A stretch of 64,000 nucleotides of DNA from the NCBI RefSeq assembly GCF_000003815.2, contig NC_049981.1:20702505-20766504 (forward strand). Reading direction: 5' to 3'. Shown here in pieces: positions 35,272-45,861 of this stretch. Position numbers and translations under genes: made by a program. The notes under the pieces were generated by a model. That model was not told the DNA's origin. It worked only from the letters and a program-made list of their open reading frames with translations, and did not search any database. Position 1 is the stretch's first letter; every line of letters begins with the position of its first letter. The DNA is from Branchiostoma floridae (lineage: Eukaryota; Chordata; Leptocardii; Amphioxiformes; Branchiostomatidae).

Positions 35272-38200
35272 ATGAAGGTCCTCGCGCTGGTGTTCCTGTG
35301 CTTTGGAGCCGCAGTCGGTAAGCTTGCTCTCAGAGTAAACTTCCTAGTTAAGACATATTTTCTTACAAAGAGCAAATTTAAGTCAACGTAAGTCTTGCAA
35401 TGCCAAATATACCAGGCCTTATTTTTTATCTACTTTTTGACAAAGACAAAAGCAGTGACAATATGGGAGTGCACTCAAATTTCTAACTTATATCAACAGG
35501 GCTACCAGAAAACAGAACAAACTTGATAATGCTAACAATTTGAACATGCAACAATAATGTAGTGTAGCCCCAACATCCTATCTTCAATCCAACCAGTTTG
35601 TGGAATAAAATGTATTTTGTGGCTCCATAATGTAAAATCTGACCAGTTCAAAACGCTTCACAACTGTTAACAGTACTGGTGAGATTATAACCATTTTGAC
35701 CATTCGTATATTCACACTGATGCTACAAATGCAAATCAACTCGAATACTAGTACCTATTCATTAGGTTGCGTCCACACCTGCCACTGAAATCCCACTCTT
35801 ACGAGCCGAATGGGTGTTGCGCGCCCACGGAAAGCTGCTGGTCAGTTACATTCAATCCAACCCAATACACTTCCGAGAGGTGGATAGATATAATTCGAAT
35901 CAAACCATGATTTGGCTGTTCACATTCAGGAAAATCTATTCGGCCAGATTCGAATTGGCTCTTTTTAAAATTTGAATAGATTTTGCCGAGTGTGAATAGC
36001 TTGGGCCTATGACTATGTTACAAAGATATTATGAACTACGCATATTTTTTCAACAATTGTAATTTTCAACAAGTGAATGTTTCAGCTCAGTTTTGTGTTG
36101 GAGGCGAGTTTGAGTGCGACGACGGGGACTGCATCGACAGCAGTTGGGAATGTGACAATTTCGAAGACTGCTGGGATGGCTCTGATGAAGAAAACTGTGC
36201 CAGCAGTAAGTCCGAAACCTAGCTAACCTTTATCCGGAGTGAGCTGTATCCGTTTGTTGTGCTCTGTCCTTAACCCAGTTGGCATATACGGTATTTAATC
36301 ATTATACTTTGGGCAAAATAATGATAGCATATATTCAGATGTACTGGCAAGCCCACAACTAAAGATCCCTTGACATGTCCCCAGCCGGCCCTCAGCAGTG
36401 CACGTCGTCCCAGTTCCAGTGCCTGAATGGCGGCTGCGTTTCCAACTCCTGGATCTGTGACGGAGACGACGACTGTGGCGACATGAGCGACGAGCAGAAC
36501 TGCAATGGCGGAGGCTCCAACCCTCTGTCCATTTGTGGTGGGAACCTGGACGACGTCGCCGGAACCTTTGGTCCTTTTACCTACACCAACAACCAGGACT
36601 GCGTCTGGACCATCACCGCGCCCGTGGGACACTTCGTCGAACTGCAGTTCACCTCCTTCGACGTCGAGGATGGCGGAGCTTCTTGCAGGTGAGACTGACG
36701 TCCATAGCGCCAAAGATAAAATTTGAAAAAAGTTCCTTGTCTGAAAAAAAGTCGAAGGTATGTGTACCATGGTTGGTAGAGAGAACAAAGTATTTGTCTT
36801 GCATTCGATAGGTTGTCAGTTCGATCATCGGCAGAGTTATGCCAAAGACTTGAAATAAGAAGTACAGACTTTTTCTTTGTAAGAGTACGAGTAAGAATAT
36901 GGTAGTTGAACACACGTCACTACTATTTGACTGGCTTCCTGTTGTAGTGACTGCACAAACTTGTCCCCATCCGTCCTAAAGCAAATAAAAACTTGTGTGG
37001 CCCAAGGCCTTCTTACTCTTAAACGGAGATGGAAGCCGCCCTGTGCACTAATGCGAACTAACTAATGTGTTAGCATCTCACAACAGTTTGTCCGTAATGT
37101 TCCAGCTATGACTATGTTGCCGTGTACGACGGCGCCACCACCGCCGCCCCGCTGATTGCCAAACTGTGCGGCAGCACCATCCCGGCCCCGCTCCACTCCC
37201 ACACCAACGTGCTGACCGTCAGGTGGGTCACCGACAGCAGCGTCACCGATGCCGGCTGGACCGCCGCCTACCTCACCTCCGACGAACATCCCGTGCACCG
37301 TACGTTTGTGAACTCTTAATGCCCGGCTGTTATTTTCTCGACACCTAAATGTCGAAAGGCTTGTAGCTCAAATAGTATCAGCCTCACAGTCGATCTCCTA
37401 TCTTTCTCTTTTCTTGAAACTAGACAGTTTGAGATGTTTCGGAAAAGTTAAAACTTGTCCAGTGTTTATTGTAACTCAGACAGATGGTTCACATTGAACG
37501 ACTGGAGCAAGTTTATGCATGTCGTAGGTTGCTTTCTTAAACAAGGCTTTCCCAACTAGCCTCTGGCTGTGGCGGTCCCGAGCTGCTGACTGCTCCAACC
37601 GGCAACTTCAGCAGCATGAACTACCCCAACAACTATGACAACAACGCGCAGTGCCAGTGGGAGGTGGGGCTGACTTTGCCTACATTTTGACAGAATAATT
37701 GCATGGACGATTATGGAAAGATTAAACTCTTCTCCAACTAACAAAATTGACTCACCGGAACGCACTCAGTCTTCTTCAGGTCTTTGACCCTTTCGCTCTG
37801 GACACATGACCTTTTGCGCATATGACGTTAGCATCCGAAGGGGTCAATCAAAAGAGTCCACATCGCCCCTTTCATTGTTTAGAGAATGTTTGAATGATTG
37901 TACAGTGTCTACAATTATCAATCTTAAGCAAAGACCACAGCTCTACTATAACGTTTTATAGCACCACGATTTCTTTTGTAGATCGAGGTGGAGGTCGGCA
38001 TGAGGATCAACCTCATCTTCACCGCCTTTGACATCGAACCAGAAAGACTCTGTCCTGTGTCCAACGACTATGTGGAGGTCTTTGAGAACGACGTTTCTCT
38101 AGGTAAACACCTTTAACCTAGTATTACAAGAATAGTGGAAAATATAGCCACGGTGGTATAGTCCTCATGTTTGTCTGTATCTTCCCGATTCTTTGTCAGG

Positions 38201-38327
38201 TCGTCATTGCGGCAACCTACAGCTGCCCCCGATCACTTCTACCTTCAACACGCTGAAGGTGGTGTTCTACAGCGACAGCAGCACCACCGCGACCGGCTTT
38301 ACAGCGCAGTACGTGGCTATCCCGTAA
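35272..38327 (+). CDS. CUB gene D: secreted LDLa-LDLa-CUB-CUB protein, 7 exons, 338 aa
   Basis: Exons: 35272-35317, 36086-36205, 36385-36688, 37106-37299, 37560-37663, 37982-38102, 38200-38327 (TAA); 1017 nt, phases consistent. Signal peptide [16 protein letters not shown]. LDLa1 (CVGGEFEC...[16 protein letters not shown]) differs most from the other genes. LDLa2 (CTSSQFQC...[16 protein letters not shown]) is fused to CUB1 in one exon, as in gene B. CUB1 has [19 protein letters not shown]2 has [14 protein letters not shown] and [16 protein letters not shown]. It is very similar to gene B from CUB2 through the 3' UTR. Likely secreted; function unknown. Confidence 0.88.
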
Positions 38328-38979
38328 ACAACGACATACAAGAGGGTAAGGTCAGCTTTTCTTCTCACCATGGCTGTTTGGATGATAAATTTCCTATCTT
38401 TGCGTGAAATGTTATGGGACTGCTGTAGTGTAAAACAATTATTGCGAAAAGGTACCTGAAACGAAGAAAGTTATCCAGATAACATACTGAAGGCGGTACT
38501 CTACGACTAGATCCGTGTGATAGGCAAAGTGCAAAACATGAGGGTAACAGCAAAAGAATAGTATAGTGTGCATAAATGATAAAGAACCCACCACATTCTC
38601 TGATCTTCTCTCTGTCAGTCAGTCTATACAGACTATGACACTGCGCAAAAAAACACTAAGCGGCAGAAGAGACTACAATACAAAAATGTACAAATTGCAA
38701 AAATGTACAATTTCCATCACATACATATAAATATACATATACCAGCATCTACTCAACAAATCTGTGATTTTGAACTTAAAGATATTTGTACAGATTGAGA
38801 AGAGGTAACGGTCATAAACTTGGCAGAATATATAACGCTAGTTTACCTTTTACGACAGTTTCAACTGCAGATACATGTATCCCTAAAATGATTATTACCT
38901 TTGCCAGAATGGCTAAGGTTATGTTTTGGGCTTGTGAGTCTGTCTGTCTGTGTGTCTGTTAACAGTATAACTCGAGAAG

Positions 38980-39960
38980 CCTTGGATGGATCCCGATGAT
39001 ATTTGGTAGGTGGATAGGGGTCGGGAAAACGAAGGTCAAATTCGATAATGGGCCCCCTAGCGGCTTGCTAAGGTACTGCAGCAGAACCTCAATATTTGAT
39101 ATCTCGTGTTCTGGACATGCTGTGGTTATGATTTTTGAGTGGTAGATAGCCCTTGAGACAGAGAGTAAGTACTATAAGTTTGGACCCCCTAGCGGCTTGT
39201 TTGGAACTGCAGTCGCCGATTTCCTTTCAAACTTTGGACGAGAATAACTCGAGAACGTGTTGATGAATCATCACGATTTTTGGTATGTAGATAGCCCAAG
39301 TAAAAATGTACATTATGAAATACTAATTATGCAAATCAGGAACTAATTTACATAATTAATGAGGAAAGTTTATAAATCCACTGCATTTCATGATAGGACT
39401 TTCAAACTTGTCACATGTATAGATGAGAAAGAGAGAAATATCAATGCATGTTAATTATGCAAATGATGACCTCATTTGCATAATTAATGAGAAAATATAA
39501 ACGCATTGATGGATCGTCATGGTTTTTGGTATGTAGATAGCCAAAGGGAAGACTTACATGATGGAATCCTAATCATGCAAATCAACACCTAATTTGCATA
39601 ATTAATTAGGAAAATGTGTAAATCCACTGCATTCCTTTATAGGACTTTCAAACTTGTCACATGTGCAGCTGAGAAAGACAGAAATATCAATACAAATTAA
39701 TTATGCAGATGATGATCTCATTTGCATAATTAATGGGAATATAAACGTGCTGACGGATCGTCATGATTTTTGGTATGTTGATAGCCTAAGTAAAACGTTA
39801 CATAATGAGATACCAGTTATGCAAATTAACAGCTAATTTGCATAATTAATGAGGAAAGTTGATAAATCTACTGTATTCCGTGATAGGACTTTCAGACTTG
39901 TCACATATGTAACTGAGAAAGATGGCAGAGAGTAAGAGGTGTATGTTTGGGTCCGCTAAC
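38980..39960. repeat. Tandem ~245 bp repeat with paired ATGCAAAT-type motifs
   Basis: GGTATGTAGATAGCC-type blocks recur at about 39281, 39528 and 39769, giving a period near 245 bp and about three units. Each unit contains ATTATGCAAAT...ATTTGCATAATTAATGAGG pairs and a GATAGGACTTTCAAACTTGTCACAT block. The flanking part carries the CTCGAGTTAT and GCAGTACCTTAG motifs seen inverted at 32940-33960. Confidence 0.75.
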
Positions 39961-40349
39961 GTCTTTTCTTGAACTGCAGGAGCCGGTTTAGTTTCCTAAT
40001 TTGAAAGATAATAAGTCAAGAAGGGATTGAATGGATCATCATGATTTTTGGTATGTTGACAGCTTAAGTGATGCTTGATACAATTTAATATTAGTATGTA
40101 AATAGGGATCTAATTTGTATAAGCAATGGCAAAATGTTATGAACCAACTCCAGGCATATAAAATAAAATATAATGAGTAGCACATTTATGTCTTCAGACA
40201 TCATTCTACATAACAAACCTGGTTTATTTGGCAAAGGTATGTGTTCGTGGAACTCTAGTGTAATATTTTGGTGATCGAACAGGACGTACAAAATCTATAG
40301 AATGTAGGGAGTACTTTTAGGGGTCTTATTAAGAAGTTGTTACTCGTTT

Positions 40350-40444
40350 GTTATTCCAGGGGACATGACGATCGAAGCCAAGTCCTTGCAGTTTGATCAC
40401 ATGCACCTAGATGTCATCAGTATCGGTGCACCGGCATCAATAAA
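40350..40444 (+). other. Probable 3' UTR exon and poly(A) signal of CUB gene D
   Basis: A TTATTCCAG acceptor precedes GGGACATGACG, with AATAAA at 40439-40444. This matches genes A and B, but here the intron after the stop would be about 2 kb and would contain the tandem repeat. Confidence 0.4.
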
Positions 40445-43053
40445 GAGATATTGCAACAATTCTCAGGAAGTGCTTTCTTTCATTGTGTCCGTGTACTATA
40501 GAAATATATGATATGTTGAACAAATGAGGAAGTACAGTAAAGATATATATTTCGACTTTCACGCTAATTTTGTTATCATATAGATGATTGAATCCATCTT
40601 TAATTAGATACTCACGGGCCTGGTGTCTCAGTGGTGTATGAAACGGTAGTTCCAAATGTTAAATTATTTACACCATTTACATCATTACACTGAGAACCCC
40701 TCCTACTGCCCCACACACATACACAGACGTGGGATATCCAGGGCAGTCAGGGTGATAGCCAAGCAAAACCACAGAAAGGCGAAAAAAACAACACTACAAA
40801 TGCTGTAGGTTTAGACTCCATTGTCATACAGTTCTATAGTTCTCAATTATATTATTCTTCGTTCTTATTCTTATTCTTTAGATATGGAATCCTCACAAGT
40901 AGAATACAAAAAGCGACCCGCAAATGCAGCCATTTGATTCTACATGCAGTGCTATTTTCTAGTAAGATTTTTTTCTAAAAAAATGAGTCCAGGCGGCACA
41001 AAGCGTTTCTATGGTGCTCAGAAGAAATGTACAGATACAACATTGCTGAAATGACTGGTACAGAAGATTACTATTACTAATCACCGTTTGGAAATGTGCA
41101 GCACGCTTTGTTTAACCGTGCGAACAATCACAATACAGGCAATCATCTCACTGATAATTACTGGTGTGTCTAATATACAGTTCAGGGCTCAGATCAGAAG
41201 GGATAATTTATAAAGCTTAAGTCTTACACAAACAAACGAAGCTGCTACAAAAAAGAACGTTTTAAACTTGGATCCAGATAGCCAACTTGTGGCTACTTGG
41301 AGTCATCCAACTGTTCTTACTTGTTTTAATTAACTTAGAAATGAGGCCCATTCCTATATAGTGACGTTCAGAAAAGTCCAGAAAATAGTGTTCAGGCATA
41401 AGTTTATTTACAACGTCAATGATGAAATTACAAGTTGCATCAATAGTAAACTCTTTAGATTTTGTAAAATTTTGAAAAATAGACAACGCTGCTTAAAGGA
41501 GCGATGAAATATATATATGAACAGTCCTACAATGTACAAATATGTAAGACAGATTGTGAGCTCTTAAATAACGTTATCATTTATGCAGAAATGAATGAAT
41601 AATAGCTTATATGTACATTCATACCCTATCCATACCCTATCGTGCCAGGTGCAGGCGTTTTAGTATCAAGAATGTAAAAAAGGTTCTAACACTACTCTAA
41701 TACGCAGATTCGGCTTTTTCTCTGTGATGTTAAGAATATACGTTGAGATGGTTGTCAGTACTAGTCACAGATTCAAAATGAGGAAACGTCCTTACAATCA
41801 CGACTACAAAACACTTCTACCATTAGTGACAAAAGCTACAGTTTACAATAAAGTTGGCTTCGTCTTCTACTTTATTCATGTCACAAAACTGATTCTTTGC
41901 TCAAGAGGTGTGCGGTTGTGCCCTCCTCATTCAATACGTAGTTTGTGACAGCTATTATAATAAACATATTCTTCCAGATCAAAGCAAGATTCCTGACACT
42001 AAGGAAATAACTACATTGGTACTACCGTTTGATACTACTGTGCTATTTTCTAATAAAATGTACATTCTTGGTACAAATGAGTCTGTTACCACGAAGCGTT
42101 TCTATGGCACTCAGAAGAAATGTTGACGCAGATACAACATTGCTGAAATGACTGGTACAGAAGATTAATATTACCAATCACACTGCGCCGTTTGGAAATG
42201 TGCAGCATGCTTTGTTTAACCGTACAAACAATCACAATACAATCAATAATTATTTTGGACAATAACTGGTGTGTCTAATACACAGTTCTGGGCTCAGATC
42301 AAAAGGGATTTTTAATTACGTCTTGCACAAACAGGCGTACCTGCTACAGAAAATGAATTCAGCTCATTTGAAAACAATATCTAGCGGTACAGAACGTTGC
42401 TACAAAAACGTCTATACCAACATACCACAACAAGGATGCAGATTTGCTATTTCCATTCAAGCATTTTGACAACTGTCTTGATCGGCAGTACACATTTAAG
42501 AACTTTCAGTGGGAAAACAGTGAGGAATTTTGTACTTTGAAACAAGGAACTCTAGAATCAGTACTTTCTGTGTACAATCAGATGTCAGGAACTCAAAGAG
42601 TTCGGCCATGCCGATCAAAATTCTGAAAATGTTTGTGGCAACGCAACACAGAAAAAAGTTTTACGTTAAAACAGAGAATCAAAGATTAAACGTAAAAATC
42701 TAGCACAAAATAAAAACTTCTCACCAAGAAAGCCTCTTCGAACAGTCTTATCACATCTTCTGAGTTCGTGTCCGACAATATCACTAACACAACATCAGTG
42801 TTTACAGCTTTTTAATTGGTATCCCGTATTGTCTACCCTTGGTTTTCCAAATGTGCCACATCACACTGCCCATCCTGTCCATCTGTTGTGTCACAAAGAT
42901 TTAACATCTACGTCGAACGCGGCGAGACAAGTTATGATTTATTCTTGAACTCTGTCCTTGTTGCTTTCTTGTTCTTCTGCATTTTCAGAAAACTTCTCAC
43001 AAACGTGATCAGTGTTGTCTGCCGTCGGACAAACCAGTGACAGAGTCTGAAAC
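40445..43053. other. Intergenic stretch with a ~300 bp direct duplication
   Basis: About 40944-41260 and 42041-42360 are direct copies (TTTCTATGG-GCTCAGAAGAAATG, AGATACAACATTGCTGAAATGACTGG and GGTGTGTCTAATA blocks in the same order), roughly 80-85% similar by eye. TTTATT at 42938-42943 is a possible minus-strand poly(A) signal for the LRR-Ig gene. No coding region is recognised. Confidence 0.55.
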
Positions 43054-45861
43054 TTATTTATCTTTCTGTTCTGTTTCCATGTGCCGTTCTTCAGCATTTT
43101 CCTTGTCAGGAAACGTCACATAGGTGTGGTCAGAGTCATCGCCGGCGTTTTCCGTATCAGGGTGTGTCAAATTGGTGTGGTCAGAGTTATCCCCGGCGTT
43201 TTCCGTATCAGGGTGTGTCAAATTGGTGTGGTCAGAGTTATCCCCGGCGTTTTCCGTATCAGGGTGTGTCAAATTGGTGTGGTCAGAGTTATCCCCGGCG
43301 TTTTCGGTATCAGGGAGCGTTATATAGGCGTGGTCAGAGTCATCGCCGGCGTTTTCCGTATCAGGGAGCGTTATATAGGTGTGGTCACCGCTGGCATTTT
43401 CCGTATCAGGGGGAGTTACATACTCATCCTCTGATGCTTCAGTGGCACCTAGAAAAGTGGAGACAGGACTTTTGTCTTCAGCTTTGCTCTCCAATTCTCC
43501 ATGTTCTGTCTCTCGTTCTGCTGATCTGTCCCCAGGTAACGACATATAGTCGTGATCTGAGTCGCTGTCGTCATCGGCTCTTTCGGTGGTGTTTGAAGCG
43601 TTGGCGGTTTTGTCGTTGTCATAGTGGCCAGCTGTCTGTTCTCTGTCATCAGATGCCCTGCCGGCTGAGGTTGCCGTAGCATTCCTGTCGTTTAGGTTTC
43701 GTCTCCCATCTTTCCTGTCGTTGTCATATTGTCCACTTGCTTGTGCTTCAGCATGGATAGCAACAATGTGTGAAACCGACATGGCCATTTTGTTGTTCGA
43801 CACAGCTCGAGTTGTGGCCAAGCCCCTCTTGTTCTGACTAGGTCTGGTCCTTTTGGCTGTAGCAGAAGAGGGTGCGTTCTCTGGTTTCACGCTGGTTGGT
43901 TTGCCTGGTGCTGTCTTGTTTAAGTGTTTACTGACACCAGCATCGGAAAACTGGTCATCGTTCTCATAGTGACCACCGGTGGCTCCATCAGTGTCTGACA
44001 ACTGGTCATCGTTCTCGTAGTGACCACCGGTGGCTCCTTTAGTGTCTGACAACTGGTCATCGTTCTCGTAGTGACCACCGGTGGCTCCTTCAGTGTCTGA
44101 CAACTGGTCATCGTTCTCGTAGTGACCACCGGTGGCTCCTTCAGTGTCTGAAAACTGGTCATCGTTCTCATAGTGACCACCGGTGGCTCCTTCAGTGTCT
44201 GAAAACTGGTCATCGTTTTCGTAGTGACCACCGGTGGCTCCTTCAGTGTCTGACAACTGGTCATCGTTCTCATAGTGACCACCGGTGGCTCCTTCAGTGT
44301 CTGAAAACTGGTCATCGTTCTCGTAGTGACCACCGGCGGCACCTACAGTGTCCGAAAACTGGCCATCGTTCTCGTAGTGACCACCGGCGGCACCTACAGT
44401 GTCCGAAAACTGGTCATCGTTCTCGTATTGTGCGTTCTCAGCACCATCCGAGTCAGAGGACCGGCCACTGGTACCGTGGTGTCCGTCTCCAGCGTCCCTC
44501 TGTCCGTTGGCCCCGTCCACTTGAAACCTGCTCACACAAGCAGCGATCACGCCGATAATAATGGAACATCCACAGAAAGATCCCAGCCCTACAAGTATAA
44601 GCTGGGCAGCAGACAGTTCAAACTTTGGGCGATTTTTCTTCTCCTTGTCGACGACAGCCTTATCCCCTGCTGGCAGTGTGACGATCGTCACTGTCGTCTG
44701 GAGCTCCGGCATGTGCACTCTGGTGGTGTTCTCAGTGTCATTACTGAGAAGGAGCACTGCTGATGCGCTTGCATTGTCTGTATGGTCAGCTGTCACCTGA
44801 CATGTGTACGTGCCCTTTGTGTCGTTACCAACAGAGGGGATGTTTAACACGGAGTAGCACATTCTCCTTGATTCCCAGCTAGTGACGGGAGAGCCTTTGC
44901 AAGACGATCTGCTCACATGCGTGTAGTTGTTGGAGTACTGGTAGCTCGGTGGTTTGTAGTCACCACTTGGCGTAACCCACACGAACGCCAGACCTTCCCG
45001 ACAGTCTGTCCGGCAGGTGAGAGAAATCTTACCTGTAGCAGTCCCATTGTCTAAGGAGATGGACACATTAGGTGAGGCACATCTGAGATCCTTCCAATCT
45101 ACATCCTTTATTTGTTTTCTAGTATCACCGACCATGCACCAAATGTACCACCTCAGATGATTATTTTCGAGAAGCCAGCTCTTGACTTCTCTCAGCTTGC
45201 AATCGCACTGCAGGTGACTGCTTCTTAGACTCAGACTTACAGTAGTAGATATACGGCGTAGTTCCTCAACGTCTGTGATCCATGTGATAGGGTTATCAGA
45301 CAGCAAGAGTTCAATGTCATCAAATGACCAAATTTCTCGAGGAATGCCAGAAAGACAGTTATTATTTAGCGTCAGGAACCCTAGTCTGAAGAGCCCGACA
45401 AATGCTTTGCTGTCGATTTGATGTATCTCGTTATCCTCTAATTCCAAAGTGATAAGCGAAGCCAGGCCCTTAAATGTTTCCGGCTTCAGTTGCCTAATTT
45501 TGTTCCGACGAAGATTCAGTAATTTTAAGGACGGCAAGCTTGCAAAGGCCCCTCGATCTAGCTCCACCACATTGCTGTCCCAGATGTACAGACTCTCCAA
45601 AATCTCATGACGGGGAAAATCTCCGGCTTTGATTTTCCTGATGTCCTGCTGCCGTATAAGCAAGTATTGCAGATTCGTCGGCAATGCCAATGGTGCGGGG
45701 ATGTTGTTGAAATTACAGTTTTTCCAACACGTCAGTATTGATGCAAAGGGATTCAGATCACAACAATCCAGGTTTGATTGAACAGCTGTGCAACTTGATC
45801 TATTCCATGTCACTAAAAGCACTAATACAGTGATCAAATTTTCACACCCTAAAGTCGTCAT
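43054..45861 (-). CDS. Intronless LRR-Ig transmembrane receptor with two cytoplasmic 17-residue tyrosine arrays, 935 aa
   Basis: One uninterrupted frame from ATG to stop. A signal peptide (about 1-25) precedes a Cys-rich LRR cap (C33, C34, C45, C49), about five leucine-rich repeats at 64-190, a C-terminal cap (C220, C222, C242, C261), an Ig-like domain at about 262-375 (TYTCQV around C354), an N-glycosylated stalk, and one membrane span at about 420-444. The cytoplasmic tail of about 490 residues is acidic and low in complexity. It has ten copies of GGHYENDDQFSDTEGAT-like units (tyrosines 479 to 632, every 17 residues), two YDND sites (712, 747), YMSL (772), YVTP (814), and a second array with YITL (829, 846), Asn at 863/880/897, and YVTF (914). 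YxN is the known Grb2 SH2 preference; TYxx(L/I/F) resembles ITSM/ITIM. LRR-Ig receptors are expanded in amphioxus. Signalling role is inferred. Confidence 0.92.
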   Translation of the reverse strand: MTTLGCENLITVLVLLVTWNRSSCTAVQSNLDCCDLNPFASILTCWKNCNFNNIPAPLALPTNLQYLLIRQQDIRKIKAGDFPRHEILESLYIWDSNVVELDRGAFASLPSLKLLNLRRNKIRQLKPETFKGLASLITLELEDNEIHQIDSKAFVGLFRLGFLTLNNNCLSGIPREIWSFDDIELLLSDNPITWITDVEELRRISTTVSLSLRSSHLQCDCKLREVKSWLLENNHLRWYIWCMVGDTRKQIKDVDWKDLRCASPNVSISLDNGTATGKISLTCRTDCREGLAFVWVTPSGDYKPPSYQYSNNYTHVSRSSCKGSPVTSWESRRMCYSVLNIPSVGNDTKGTYTCQVTADHTDNASASAVLLLSNDTENTTRVHMPELQTTVTIVTLPAGDKAVVDKEKKNRPKFELSAAQLILVGLGSFCGCSIIIGVIAACVSRFQVDGANGQRDAGDGHHGTSGRSSDSDGAENAQYENDDQFSDTVGAAGGHYENDGQFSDTVGAAGGHYENDDQFSDTEGATGGHYENDDQLSDTEGATGGHYENDDQFSDTEGATGGHYENDDQFSDTEGATGGHYENDDQLSDTEGATGGHYENDDQLSDTKGATGGHYENDDQLSDTDGATGGHYENDDQFSDAGVSKHLNKTAPGKPTSVKPENAPSSATAKRTRPSQNKRGLATTRAVSNNKMAMSVSHIVAIHAEAQASGQYDNDRKDGRRNLNDRNATATSAGRASDDREQTAGHYDNDKTANASNTTERADDDSDSDHDYMSLPGDRSAERETEHGELESKAEDKSPVSTFLGATEASEDEYVTPPDTENASGDHTYITLPDTENAGDDSDHAYITLPDTENAGDNSDHTNLTHPDTENAGDNSDHTNLTHPDTENAGDNSDHTNLTHPDTENAGDDSDHTYVTFPDKENAEERHMETEQKDK
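43093..43428 (-). repeat. Coding minisatellite, 51-bp units (C-terminal array)
   Basis: It encodes residues 812-923 of the LRR-Ig receptor. The unit is about 17 residues, for example GDNSDHTNLTHPDTENA. Three central units are near-identical in DNA and carry AAT (Asn) where flanking units have TAT (Tyr). Confidence 0.9.
43939..44442 (-). repeat. Coding minisatellite, 51-bp units (YEND array)
   Basis: It encodes residues 474-641 of the LRR-Ig receptor: ten units of 17 residues, each with one YEND. Variation is mostly F/L after DDQ and E/V/K/D after SDT. The first two units (TVGAA) are the most diverged; the middle ones look recently homogenised. Confidence 0.92.

Noticed and set aside
43081-43679. 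Plus-strand open frames of 67-171 aa with a repeated CQIGVVRVIPGVFRIRV-type unit
   Set aside because: They are the antisense of the 51-bp coding minisatellite of the LRR-Ig gene; the periodicity explains them.
43939-44442. CRISPR-like regular repeats
   Set aside because: The 51-bp units have no spacers, lie in a eukaryotic coding frame and vary at codon third positions and defined residues.
43054-45861. Processed retrocopy instead of a true gene
   Set aside because: The lack of introns fits a retrocopy, but the frame is intact over 935 codons with all expected domains, and intronless LRR receptors are common.
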